Part shown: positions 1-8,215 of the stretch, one piece after another | Layout: the number at the start of each line of letters is the position of its first letter | How positions within the stretch are numbered: the stretch's first letter is position 1 | Assembly (NCBI GenBank): GCA_964520905.1 | Contig: CAZFQL010000011.1 | Location: 87,819 to 151,818, forward strand | Direction of reading: 5' to 3' | Source of the DNA: JAGVIE01 sp964520905 | GTDB lineage: Bacteria; Bacteroidota; Ignavibacteria; UBA10030; SZUA-254 | DNA length: 64,000 bases | Program-made: the position numbers and the translations under genes | Notes under the pieces: generated by a model | The model's database searches: none | Told to the model about the DNA's origin: nothing | The model's input: only the letters and a program-made list of their open reading frames with translations

Positions 1-657
1 TCTTTTATAACGTTCACCTTTTTTGCCTCCGTCTGTCCAGATGAATTCTCGACCATCTTCGTCTTTTTTCACATCATGCCGATGTTCTATAAACTCTTGT
101 CGCTCCCAAGGTGATGTAATTGAATTCAAATTGGTGAACTCACTCTTTGAGTAAAAAAGTATCACATCATGTTTTCGACTAAAATGTTTCTTATGAGTAT
201 CTGTTCTCTGGCCGTAGTGCCAAACGATCTCATTCTGGAAATTGTCTTCTCCAAACAAGATGTCACACACTGTCTTCAAGTAATGACTCATTGTCGGGTC
301 GCAATGGAGATAAAAACTCCCAGTTGGCTTCAACACACGGTGAAGCTCAAGAAGTCTAAGCGACATCATTGTGAGATACGGGAAGGCATGCGGCGCAACC
401 TTCTGGTAAACAATCAGTAGTGCCCAGAGGTTCTCATGCTCGAGTGTGTGAAGTTCTTGAAGAGAATCCTGAATGTTCTTCAGCGTCCACGTATCCTCGA
501 ACGCAATCCGCTGAGATTGGATCTCCTTGTCGTCGAAGAACATATTGTAGTCCCGCTTGCTGTTAAACGGCGGGTCGATATAAATGAGATCAACGCTCTC
601 ATCGGGGACATTCTCCCGCAGTACATACAGACAATCGCCAAGGTAAAGTGTGTTCAT
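1..657 (-). CDS. Site-specific DNA methyltransferase, N-terminal part (cut by window edge)
   Basis: The reverse strand is open for 219 codons from an ATG preceded by GGAAGG to the first base of the window, so the 3' end lies outside. The protein begins MNTLYLGDCLYVLRENVP and carries IYIDPPFNS near residue 30, the DPPF/Y catalytic motif of amino-methyltransferases acting on adenine N6 or cytosine N4. Further on are LRLLELHRVLKPTGSFYLHCDP and EIVWHYG, which fit the same fold. With the catalytic motif at the N-terminus it is probably a beta-class enzyme whose SAM-binding FxGxG motif lies beyond the edge. Whether a restriction partner exists cannot be seen here. The family call is secure; the target base is not. 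Confidence 0.85.
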   Translation of the reverse strand, partial: MNTLYLGDCLYVLRENVPDESVDLIYIDPPFNSKRDYNMFFDDKEIQSQRIAFEDTWTLKNIQDSLQELHTLEHENLWALLIVYQKVAPHAFPYLTMMSLRLLELHRVLKPTGSFYLHCDPTMSHYLKTVCDILFGEDNFQNEIVWHYGQRTDTHKKHFSRKHDVILFYSKSEFTNLNSITSPWERQEFIEHRHDVKKDEDGREFIWTDGGKKGERYKR

Positions 658-754
658 AATCCTTCCGTAAAATGATGCTTAGAATCTACAAAATATTCTT
701 GTCAGGTTCAAAATAGCTAACGTGTTTTTGGATGTCATGATTCATATCATGCAT

Positions 755-850
755 TGCAAAGTCCCCTCTCGAGAGGGGATTTAGGGGTGTGTTCTTTCCA
801 CCCACCCCGACGCTTTCAGCGTCACCCCTCCGGTGGAGGGGAATTGTTTG
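755..850. repeat. Cluster of GC-rich palindromes between the methyltransferase and ORF6N genes
   Basis: Within an AT-rich spacer lie a perfect 16-base palindrome CCCCTCTCGAGAGGGG (763-778), a GACGC/GCGTC hairpin (809-823) and a CCCCTCC/GGAGGGG hairpin (825-841). The CCCCTCTC...GAGAGGGG core is shared with the larger dispersed elements at 30191, 45737 and 49987. No convincing gene covers this stretch (658-948). It may work as a bidirectional terminator or be a miniature repeat. Confidence 0.6.
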
Positions 851-948
851 GCTTCTATCTTCAGCGAACATCGAATATCAGAAATCATTTCATGAGTTTC
901 CTCATAAGTTGAATCTGCCCCGCACTGTGTACACCGTGCCTGTCAATG

Positions 949-1507
949 TTATGGTTTTCTTTTCCGAACAACGTACTTCACCTTCGGCTCCTCAACTTTG
1001 AACCCAATTTGTCGCTTTGGTTTTTCAGGCGGCTGAAGAAGTTGCCGGATCGCTTCAATGATTGCCTTAATCTCCTGATCGTGTTTACCGATTCTAGTTT
1101 CGAGTATCTGAAGCTTCTCAGTCAATTCCTTGTGACTCGACAAGAGTTCTCGTAAACGAACGAATACCTTGATTATTTAGAATACTCATGCGCACTGCCT
1201 GATCGCTTTTCAGTACTGTAGCGAGCATCGCGACGCCATGCTCGGTAAATGCATACGGTAAATACCGACGTCCGCCACGACTTTTCTTTGAGGTCACAAT
1301 TTGTGACCTCAAAAATTGATACTCTTCACTTGATAATCGGAACATAAATTCCGGTGGAAAACGCTGCGCATTACGCTTCACAGCTTGAATCAATACCTTC
1401 GTAGAAACACCATAGAGTGCGGCAAGGTCAGCATCAATCATTACCTTCTGGCTACGCAAGAATAAAATCTTTTTCTCGATCCTCTCAGCTGGAATAAGCT
1501 CGTTCAT
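949..1507 (-). pseudogene. ORF6N-domain DNA-binding protein, disrupted by one frameshift
   Basis: The first 129 codons (1118-1507) give a typical ORF6N protein: MNELIPAERIEKKILFLRSQ, then DADLAALYGV, QRFPPEFMFRL and YAFTEHGVAMLATVL. After MSIL the frame turns into unrelated residues and stops. Removing one A from the AAA run at about 1176-1178 (sense strand) restores SILIIKVFVRLRELLSSHKELTEKLQ and continues in the second frame through a coiled coil to the end at 949. The repaired protein would be 185 residues, the usual family length. ORF6N domains are predicted DNA-binding modules common in phage antirepressors and in free-standing Bacteroidota genes. SD AGGAGG lies nine bases before the ATG. 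A sequencing indel or real decay are the simple explanations; programmed frameshifting is less likely. Confidence 0.8.
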
Positions 1508-1569
1508 TTGATTATCCTCCTAATACGATATTTATTTTTGGGTTCTTCAACTCTGAATCCGATTTGCCA
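1504..1569 (-). pseudogene. Remnant of the C-terminus of a second ORF6N gene
   Basis: Immediately upstream of the ORF6N start the same strand reads WQIGFRVEEPKNKYRIRRIIK and then stops in TGA, overlapping the ATG of the next gene as ATGA. This matches the C-terminal tail of the neighbour (KRQIGFKVEEPKVKYVV). The upstream part is missing: homology begins within ten bases of the pepT stop codon. The remnant also supplies the AGGAGG ribosome-binding site of the following gene. It points to a former tandem ORF6N pair with a deletion that joined it to pepT. Confidence 0.6.
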
Positions 1570-1574
1570 CCATC

Positions 1575-2810
1575 TCACCCTTTACTTTTCTCCACCCACA
1601 CCTGCACGAGGTTCACGACTGTCTCGATAGATTTCTCCATACCTTCGAGCGAAGCCCACTCGGTTTTGCCGTGGAAGTTGTTACCGCCGGTGAAAATGTT
1701 CGGGCAGGGGAGACCCATAGCGGTGAGGCGTGAGCCGTCTGTGCCGCCGCGGATCGGAACCCACTTTGGTTCAAGTCCGGAACGTTTTGTTGCTTCCCAT
1801 AAGTAATCGGTAACACGTGGGTCTTTCTCCAAACCCTCACGCATATTTCGGTACGATTCTTTTATCTCTAACTCAATCCGCGTTTTGGGATGGAGCGGTT
1901 TTACTTCTTCGATTATCTTTTCCAAAATCTTTTTTTGTTTCTCTAATCCGTCTGTGACAAAATCCCGGAAAAGAAAATTCAATGTCGTCTTTTCTTCCTC
2001 GCCTTTTAAAACATGAGGATGAATGTACGGTTCGTATCCTTCAGTCGTTTCCGGAGCCATATCTTTCGGTGTTCGTACAATGATGTCCGCCATAGCACGG
2101 ATAGAATTCACCATTATATTTTTTGCAAATCCGGGATGGATGTTTCTTCCGTGTACGGTTATGGTTGCAGAGTTCGCGCTGAAGGTTTCTTTGTTCAACT
2201 CGCCCGCAGTATCACCATCAACTGTGTATGCATAGTCGGCGCCAAATGCCTTGAGTTCAAAATACTTCGTTCCTGCTCCAATTTCTTCATCAGGTGTAAA
2301 TCCGATTTTAATATCGCCGTGTGGAATCTTTGGATTGTTCAAAAGGTGTTGTACTGCTGTCATTATGATAGCGATGCCGGCTTTGTTGTCTGCGCCAAGG
2401 AGTGTTGTGCCGTCAGATGTGATGATAGTTTTTCCGAGGCAATGCTTCAGTTCCGGATTTTCCGATTCACGAATCACGATCGATGTATCACCCGGCAACA
2501 CTACATCACCACCGTTGTATTTGATAACTTGCGGCTTCACATTTTCTCCGCTTGCCGAGGGCGAAGTATCTACGTGAGCGATAAATCCGATTGCCGGGAC
2601 TTTGTGTGTTACGTTTGAGGGAAGTGTCGCCATCACGTATCCATACTTATCGATGCGGGTGTCTTTCAAACCCAATGTTTTTAATTCATCGACTAAAAGA
2701 TTCAATAGATTTAATTGTTTTGATGTGCTTGGATATGTGTCAGATTCTTCACTCGATTGAGTGTCAATCTTCACATAACGCAGGAATTTGTCGAGTACGG
2801 CTTCATTCAT
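1575..2810 (-). CDS. pepT: Peptidase T (tripeptide aminopeptidase)
   Basis: A 411-residue M20-family metallopeptidase that removes N-terminal residues from tripeptides in the cytoplasm. Visible motifs are HVDTSP (His79, Asp81), GADNKAGIA (metal-bridging Asp141), TPDEEIGAG (catalytic Glu near 175 and its metal-binding neighbour) and GGTDGSRL towards the C-terminus, with the dimerisation lid between about 205 and 315. Length and motif order match PepT rather than other M20 enzymes. AAAGGA precedes the ATG and a TATAAT box lies about 45 bases upstream on the same strand (2854-2859) without a clear -35. The gene is followed within ten bases by the ORF6N remnant. Confidence 0.95.
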   Translation of the reverse strand: MNEAVLDKFLRYVKIDTQSSEESDTYPSTSKQLNLLNLLVDELKTLGLKDTRIDKYGYVMATLPSNVTHKVPAIGFIAHVDTSPSASGENVKPQVIKYNGGDVVLPGDTSIVIRESENPELKHCLGKTIITSDGTTLLGADNKAGIAIIMTAVQHLLNNPKIPHGDIKIGFTPDEEIGAGTKYFELKAFGADYAYTVDGDTAGELNKETFSANSATITVHGRNIHPGFAKNIMVNSIRAMADIIVRTPKDMAPETTEGYEPYIHPHVLKGEEEKTTLNFLFRDFVTDGLEKQKKILEKIIEEVKPLHPKTRIELEIKESYRNMREGLEKDPRVTDYLWEATKRSGLEPKWVPIRGGTDGSRLTAMGLPCPNIFTGGNNFHGKTEWASLEGMEKSIETVVNLVQVWVEKSKG

Positions 2811-3133
2811 GGTAGTATCCTTTAAAAATGTATAGAGTAATTCGGGAATGTCGATTATATTTGTGTGGCATTTTATGAATTTTCAGCAAGAGAAGCAAAT
2901 AATAGAGACAATTAATGAACAATTCCGCCAAGACATTATTGTCTTGTTTTTAATCCCGCTTGACCAGTATCACTGACTACTAAATGCCGTTTTCATATTA
3001 TGTTACCAATTCCATCGAGACAGTGATACTAATTGTGGTTTATTTGTTTGATGGCTGAAAATTTCGTATTTTCATTCAATTTATTACTCTGCCCGCTATT
3101 TATAGGAATCCTTATTGCTTGAAAAGAGAGCGC
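2811..3133. promoter_or_regulatory. Divergent intergenic region between pepT and the nfrA-like gene
   Basis: About 320 AT-rich bases without a credible reading frame. On the minus strand a TATAAT (2854-2859) may serve pepT. No clear -35, operator palindrome or structured RNA was seen for the plus-strand gene. Confidence 0.4.
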
Positions 3134-4375
3134 ATGATTAGAAAACTGAAAAGCAGATCATATATATTTCTGTTTAGTACACTATTATTTTTATCGTTAT
3201 ACATAGGCCGTTATCCGGCTGCGGCTCAAGTTTCTGCTGATTCATTAACAACACTGCTTAATGAAGCGTACGCTATGATGAAAACGAATCCGGATAGTGC
3301 GGAACTCTTGTTCGAACAAGCAGTAAAGATTGCTCCAAATGATTTTGTTCTGCACAGGCAGCTCGGTTACCTCTACAGTGAGCGTAATAAACACGAACAG
3401 GCGTTAAAAGAGTTCAAGCAAGCGGAAGCCATTCAACCATCCGATACAATTAAATTGCAAATGGCTTTTATTCTTCTTTCAATTGGAAATGAAGATGAAG
3501 CAGTTACATTATTACGTGAATTGGGTGATAGTCCTGATCAGTATATTCGTAAGAGTGCTGATGAACAACTCGCAGTGATATCTTCTCCATCGACTGTTAC
3601 TTCCACCGAAGAACCAAGTAAGTGGTATTCACGGATTTATGCGGCACCTTACTACGATACGCGATGGCAAACAACTTTTTATTATGCCGATGCTGAGCAC
3701 GGATATTATTTTGATAGAAATAAAATGTTTTTTTCGTACGGGTTCTTATCTCTCTCAGCCGATGCAAAATCTAAGCTGGTTAAAATCCCGGAAATCTTTT
3801 CCGACAACGCAATCATCGGAGGCATAGGCTTTGGCATGAAACCAGTAGAAGGTTTGGAATTACGCGGACAAGCAGGAGTTGCCTACGATTTAGTACAACA
3901 GGATAGCGGTGCAACTCGGACGCGTGAAGATTTTCGGGCGCTCGCGATTTATGGAAATGGTATCTACCCAAACTTTGAATTTCATAACAATCTAAAAGTA
4001 ACTTTTGAACCGCTTTTAGATGTCTATTCATCGGTTGGTTATTATTCTCGATATAAAAATGTAATAGGTTACTTTCAGGGTAGAGCCGGTATTCGCATTT
4101 TTGAAATGGCATATAGTGCGGTTGATTTATATGTGAGATCGATGTTCATAAAAGATTCAGAGCGCGAATTTTATAATAATCAATTAGATGCTGGTATCGG
4201 TTTACGTATTCTACCGGTTTATAACTGGAATTTATACATTACAACTGAATATTACCGTGGGATGTATATTGATAAGCTTCCGAGTCGATATGTTCAACCT
4301 CTCGATACATTCGTCACTGGTGAGAAATATTTTGGCGGTTTCCGTCTCTTCATTATTTATGATCATATCTTTTAA
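3134..4375 (+). CDS. NfrA-like TPR and outer-membrane beta-barrel protein
   Basis: The first ~30 residues are a signal peptide (basic start, hydrophobic run ending near PAAAQ). Residues ~35-135 contain TPR-like helices (NEAYAMMKTNPDSAELLFEQA, LGYLYSERNKHEQALKEF). The rest alternates aromatic and polar residues and ends in Phe (IIYDHIF), as in an outer-membrane barrel. TPR domain, barrel and an immediate downstream NfrB-like glycosyltransferase match the NfrA arrangement, where NfrA exports an exopolysaccharide made by NfrB and serves as phage N4 receptor in E. coli. E. coli NfrA is much longer, so this is a compact relative. The ATG at 3134 is preferred (AAGAGAG upstream); an in-frame TTG at 3119 is possible. 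Confidence 0.6.
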   Translation: MIRKLKSRSYIFLFSTLLFLSLYIGRYPAAAQVSADSLTTLLNEAYAMMKTNPDSAELLFEQAVKIAPNDFVLHRQLGYLYSERNKHEQALKEFKQAEAIQPSDTIKLQMAFILLSIGNEDEAVTLLRELGDSPDQYIRKSADEQLAVISSPSTVTSTEEPSKWYSRIYAAPYYDTRWQTTFYYADAEHGYYFDRNKMFFSYGFLSLSADAKSKLVKIPEIFSDNAIIGGIGFGMKPVEGLELRGQAGVAYDLVQQDSGATRTREDFRALAIYGNGIYPNFEFHNNLKVTFEPLLDVYSSVGYYSRYKNVIGYFQGRAGIRIFEMAYSAVDLYVRSMFIKDSEREFYNNQLDAGIGLRILPVYNWNLYITTEYYRGMYIDKLPSRYVQPLDTFVTGEKYFGGFRLFIIYDHIF

Positions 4376-4378
4376 TTT

Positions 4379-5788
4379 ATGGGCGATTGGCTGATACAAA
4401 TATTCCGGTCTTCGCACGATTCTTTGTACATGGCGACGTTTATCGTGGCGACTTTTCTTTTTATCAGCGGACTCGATGACATTTTTGTGGATATGTATTA
4501 TTGGTTCCATCATATCTTCATGAAAAAGAAATTTAATAAATTCCGCTACGAACCACCTGAGAAGATTTATCAAATCCCCGAAAAGCCGATCGCGATATTC
4601 ATTCCTGCGTGGCATGAATTTGATGTTATCGATAAAATGTTGTTCAACTCATGCCGGACCATTCAATATAAAAGCTATGATATATTTGTTGGAGTCTATC
4701 CAAACGATCCGCAGACTATTATGAAAGTGGAAGAAGTTAGCCGGCAATTTCCAAACGTACATGCCGTTGTTTCTGCGGAGCCAGGACCCACGACCAAAGC
4801 AAATAACCTCAACCAGGTTCTTGAAGGGATGATTCGCTGGGAAAACAAAACAGGCGTACGGTATGATATTATAGTAATGCACGACTCTGAAGATGTAATC
4901 CACCCGCTGTCGTTGAAGATAGACAATGCCTTGATCCCCGAATATGACATGGTTCAGATGCCGGTGTTTCCGCTTCATACAAGTCACGCGAATCTGGTCC
5001 ATTGGACCTACTCCGATGAGTTTGCGGAATACCACACTAAAGATCTTTTCGTGCGGCAGCACTTCAGCGGCTTTGTTCCCTCGGCGGGAGTAGGCACGGC
5101 TTTTAACAGATGGATAATAGAGTTTATAGGAACTTCATTTGCAAAAAATATTTTTCGCACTAAATCGTTGACAGAAGATTACGATCTTGCGCTCCGGCTC
5201 GCCCTTGGGAAAGCAAACCTGCTTTTTGTTTATAAGCCGTTCGGGATCGACTGCTCGACGCGGGGTTACTTCCCTCATTCGATAAAAGCTGCCATCCGGC
5301 AGAAGAGCAGGTGGATAACGGGAATTTGTCTGCAATCGTGGCAAACAATGGGTTGGAAGGGTGATGCCAAATTTCGTTTCGTACTCTACCGCGACCGAAA
5401 AGCAATTGTAACTAACATTATAAACTTTTTTGCTTACATCGTCATTCTCTATTTGATAATGTACGAATCGGTTCGATTCGGATTTGCTGCTTATCGCGAG
5501 TTACCGCCCATCGTCATCAAAGGTACTATTCTATGGGACCTTGTTGTGATCGACAGCGTGCTGATGGTGTGGCGTATACTTCATCGTTTTGTAACTGTCC
5601 GACGAGTGTATGGAACATGGGCGGGAATATTAAGCTTGGTTCGTCTGCCTGTATCTAATATCATTAATTTCAGCGCTACCGGAAGAGCATTATATCAATT
5701 TACACGAGCCGCAATAAAGAAGAAAGAATTAAAATGGGAAAAGACGGCTCATCATTTTCCCACTACAACGGAACATATTTCACATTAA
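4379..5788 (+). CDS. NfrB-like membrane glycosyltransferase (GT2 family)
   Basis: A 469-residue inner-membrane glycosyltransferase. One membrane segment lies at about 17-37 and C-terminal ones at about 346-365 and 383-400. The cytosolic GT-A domain contains IPAWHE (76-80), a DSED metal-binding motif (169-172), the acceptor motif TEDYDLALRL (265-267 TED) and RQKSRW (QxxRW, 308-312), all typical of processive family 2 enzymes. NfrB proteins usually continue into an MshEN-type c-di-GMP-binding domain; this one ends about 90 residues after the GT core and lacks it. The gene starts three bases after the NfrA-like stop with no clear SD, suggesting translational coupling. Predicted role: synthesis of a surface polysaccharide passed to the partner barrel. 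Confidence 0.75.
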   Translation: MGDWLIQIFRSSHDSLYMATFIVATFLFISGLDDIFVDMYYWFHHIFMKKKFNKFRYEPPEKIYQIPEKPIAIFIPAWHEFDVIDKMLFNSCRTIQYKSYDIFVGVYPNDPQTIMKVEEVSRQFPNVHAVVSAEPGPTTKANNLNQVLEGMIRWENKTGVRYDIIVMHDSEDVIHPLSLKIDNALIPEYDMVQMPVFPLHTSHANLVHWTYSDEFAEYHTKDLFVRQHFSGFVPSAGVGTAFNRWIIEFIGTSFAKNIFRTKSLTEDYDLALRLALGKANLLFVYKPFGIDCSTRGYFPHSIKAAIRQKSRWITGICLQSWQTMGWKGDAKFRFVLYRDRKAIVTNIINFFAYIVILYLIMYESVRFGFAAYRELPPIVIKGTILWDLVVIDSVLMVWRILHRFVTVRRVYGTWAGILSLVRLPVSNIINFSATGRALYQFTRAAIKKKELKWEKTAHHFPTTTEHISH

Positions 5789-5823
5789 TAATTAGTATTT
5801 AACTCTATCTTACGGAGGAACTA

Positions 5824-6189
5824 ATGGCTAAAAATATTCGAATTCTATATGTAGATGATGAAGATGAACTCAGATACCTTGTAGAGACTCAACTCTCTCA
5901 TGAAGGATTTCATGTTGCGACAGCCGATGATGGCGATACGGCAGTAAAAATGCTTGAAGAAAATTCTTACGATGTTATATTGTTAGATATTAGAATGCCG
6001 CGTATGAGTGGGATAGAGGTTCTCAAATACATCAAAAAGCGGGGAATCAGTTCCCGGGTGATAATGCTGACAGCAGTCGACGATCTTTCAGTCGCACTCG
6101 AATCGGTAAAAAGCGGGGCGATCGATTATCTTACTAAACCATACGAGTTCGAAACTTTATTGAAGTCTATAAAGCGTGTCGTTTTATAA
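5824..6189 (+). CDS. Single-domain response regulator (CheY-like receiver)
   Basis: A 121-residue receiver domain without an output domain. The acidic pocket (Asp11, Asp12), the phospho-acceptor Asp55 in LLDIRMP, Thr84 in MLTAVDD and Lys105 in LTKPYE are all present. GGAGG precedes the ATG. It lies 35 bases behind the NfrB-like gene and may be cotranscribed. Since the glycosyltransferase lacks a c-di-GMP domain, this regulator is a candidate for protein-protein control of the exopolysaccharide system, but that is inference. Confidence 0.9.
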   Translation: MAKNIRILYVDDEDELRYLVETQLSHEGFHVATADDGDTAVKMLEENSYDVILLDIRMPRMSGIEVLKYIKKRGISSRVIMLTAVDDLSVALESVKSGAIDYLTKPYEFETLLKSIKRVVL

Positions 6190-6268
6190 CGCTGTATGAT
6201 AGGGTAGATAATTACTATCTGATTTGGCGAGTTGCATTTTGATGGATCAGTGAGTAATTTGATATACA

Positions 6269-6370
6269 GAGGTCAAGTCCTATGCAACAGGCAATTTCCA
6301 AACCCCGCCAGGTCCGGAAGGAAGCAACGGTAGGAAGTCAAGCTTGTGTGACATGGGGAAGCTTGACCTC
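6269..6370 (+). ncRNA. ffs: Signal recognition particle RNA, small bacterial (4.5S) type
   Basis: The terminal stem is GAGGTCAAG paired with CTTGACCTC, and the apical part holds the universally conserved SRP core GGTCCGGAAGGAAGCAACGG flanked by CAACCCCGCC-like sequence (here CAAACCCCGCCA). The length of ~102 bases fits the Alu-less bacterial form that binds Ffh. The 3' stem runs directly into TTTTATTTT, acting as the intrinsic terminator. Confidence 0.96.
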
Positions 6371-6392
6371 TTTTATTTTCCCTCCAAGTCGC

Positions 6393-7592
6393 TCATTCAA
6401 GCCAAGAAATAATTTCAAATGAACCGGTCATCGGGAAGAATGGCGGATAGCTTACCATTAACCGATCATCGTATTTATAATTCTTTTGGAAACCGTGGTT
6501 AAGAGTAGAACCACTATAAGTACCGACAGGTCCACGTTGATATTGGGTCACGCCGCCGTATAAATATAATGTTCCGCTTAATGGGCGGGTATTGTAATTC
6601 TCTGCTGTTAGACCGCCCTTTAAACAAAATAGTGTTGCATCAATCCTGCAGTCACTCCGGTTCGCAGTATTATCAGTTACGAATACATTATTCTCGGTTA
6701 CCAGTCCCAGCATATCAGTCGATGGTCCCGTGCGCGGATCTGTAGTATATCTGATATCGTCATCTATATAAATATTGCCGAAAGCCAAACCCGAACTTCC
6801 GGTTGCACAAAGCGTGGCTCTTCCCTGAAATGTTCCCTGAACATGTATGTTCCCCTTGGCAGTTAGTACAACCCCGTTAGGTGCAAATGAACTGAGTGTT
6901 TGAGTAGTCACAGTTCCTGTAGCAGAAGTTTTCCAACTCACATTATTGCCTGCGAAAGTTATCCAGAGATCACCTGTTGCGAATACTTTACCACCTGCAT
7001 TTGCAGCATTAACAACGCCGCTGATATCTGCCGGTAAATTAAGATCGACCCCCTTTTGATAACCGCCATAGAATTTTGCCTTTGTTTTGGTGGGATTTGT
7101 TCCGAGACGTGTGGTAACTTTTCCATAAAACACAGGTGAATTTGGTATAGGGATATTTAATTTAGCTTGAGAATGTAAGGGACCCCATACTGTATCTTTA
7201 GATATCCAGTCTATCGCTCCCTCAATCTTTGAATAATATGCAAACTTAGCAAAAGAACTTGGTTGAAGAAGAACTGAAACTGTTTCTGCCGTTGATTGAT
7301 ACACTCCAACAGCCGTAATCCTTTTCATCTTAACACCGGTGTCTTTCACAGCAACACTATACGTACCGCCGGAGAAAGGAATATTTGAATAACCCGCCTT
7401 CCATGACGTATCAATAAATAACTGGTTGGCAGCCATATTCGCAGCACTTGTTGCGAGATTATGCGCTTGAGAAATTTTTAAATAATCTAAATAATTCTCA
7501 CTCGAACGATTTGCCAGTCGGTGTAAATTAGGCGATACGACACCGAGAATAAGTGAAAAACCTAATACTAATAAAATCGAAGCTTTTCCCAT
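6393..7592 (-). CDS. Pseudopilin-like envelope protein, third gene of operon
   Basis: A 399-residue protein with a two-residue leader ending in Gly (MG), a ~20-residue hydrophobic helix (KASILLVLGFSLILGVVS) and a polar region rich in Asn, Ser and Thr. The helix followed by QAHNLATSAANMAANQLFID resembles PilX-like minor pilins or the N-termini of Bacteroidota pilus-associated proteins. The remainder contains short beta-like repeats (GNIYIDDDIRY, GTLYLYGGVTQY) suggestive of a beta-helix or sheet surface domain. The usual +5 Glu of type IV prepilins is absent. TAAGGAG precedes the ATG. Function is not known; surface or pilus assembly is inferred from the operon. Confidence 0.65.
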   Translation of the reverse strand: MGKASILLVLGFSLILGVVSPNLHRLANRSSENYLDYLKISQAHNLATSAANMAANQLFIDTSWKAGYSNIPFSGGTYSVAVKDTGVKMKRITAVGVYQSTAETVSVLLQPSSFAKFAYYSKIEGAIDWISKDTVWGPLHSQAKLNIPIPNSPVFYGKVTTRLGTNPTKTKAKFYGGYQKGVDLNLPADISGVVNAANAGGKVFATGDLWITFAGNNVSWKTSATGTVTTQTLSSFAPNGVVLTAKGNIHVQGTFQGRATLCATGSSGLAFGNIYIDDDIRYTTDPRTGPSTDMLGLVTENNVFVTDNTANRSDCRIDATLFCLKGGLTAENYNTRPLSGTLYLYGGVTQYQRGPVGTYSGSTLNHGFQKNYKYDDRLMVSYPPFFPMTGSFEIISWLE

Positions 7593-7604
7593 TTTGATTT
7601 CTCC

Positions 7605-8204
7605 TTAACGATTTTTTAAATTACGTGCAGCGAGTCGAAGCTGTCGCCAATATGCAAATGAGTAGTTTTGATCATAGGCAAACGGACTCTCTAAGAGTAC
7701 CGATAGTCTCATCGAATAAATTGCATTTGGATTATCAATCGGAAAACTCAGTGAATCTGCCAACGCATCATAATAAAGGAAATTAAATTTTGTTACGCCC
7801 AAACTGAATCCTTGTGACGGTTGGTTGTTAACTACACGGTAGAGCATCATATCTCGAGGGTTAGTCGTTGAAGTTAGTGCCGCAGTCGTGCCTACATAAT
7901 ATTTAAGTGTATCGACCGAAGCATTATTATCGACATCGGTTAGAAAAGTGATACTGTGCTGATCGGCAGCGATTATGGATTTTGAAGGATCGGGAATTTT
8001 AGCGGGATCCTTACAATAACCTATCTTCCTGAAATCTTCTTCAATTATCCGAACGAGAGCGACAAGATTTTCCTGTACTGTCAGATCGCTCGATGCTGTG
8101 TAGGATGATTCAACGAGTGTTCCGTTTAATCGTGTTACCATCAACAGCAGGAATCCCGCGATGATTATGGATGAAAGAATGTCTAAAATTGTACTGGATC
8201 CCAT
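7605..8204 (-). CDS. Pseudopilin-like protein (PilW-like), second gene of operon
   Basis: The chosen ATG gives MGSSTILDILSSIIIAGFLL, 199 residues, preceded by AAGGAGA overlapping the stop of the upstream gene; an upstream in-frame ATG at 8231 would lie inside that gene and lacks an SD. A Gly at position 2 is followed by a hydrophobic helix, then an amphipathic helix (VQENLVALVRIIEEDFRKIGY) and a C-terminal domain with beta character. The D/E-R-IGY pattern after the helix is typical of PilW-type minor pilins. No E5 is present, so processing by a standard prepilin peptidase is uncertain. Confidence 0.65.
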   Translation of the reverse strand: MGSSTILDILSSIIIAGFLLLMVTRLNGTLVESSYTASSDLTVQENLVALVRIIEEDFRKIGYCKDPAKIPDPSKSIIAADQHSITFLTDVDNNASVDTLKYYVGTTAALTSTTNPRDMMLYRVVNNQPSQGFSLGVTKFNFLYYDALADSLSFPIDNPNAIYSMRLSVLLESPFAYDQNYSFAYWRQLRLAARNLKNR

Positions 8205-8215
8205 ATGCGTTCTCC

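Noticed and set aside
169..675. Two plus-strand frames at the left edge
   Set aside because: They are antisense to the methyltransferase that carries DPPF.
686..871. Small frame across the palindrome cluster
   Set aside because: Its codons come mainly from inverted repeats; no SD and no homology visible.
1118..1200. Programmed frameshift in the ORF6N gene
   Set aside because: The site (CTAAATAATC) has no known slippery heptamer or downstream stimulatory hairpin; a simple one-base indel is enough.
2013..2618. 201-codon open frame on the plus strand opposite pepT
   Set aside because: It is antisense to a gene with complete family motifs, is Cys- and Arg-rich without protein-like character, and has no SD.
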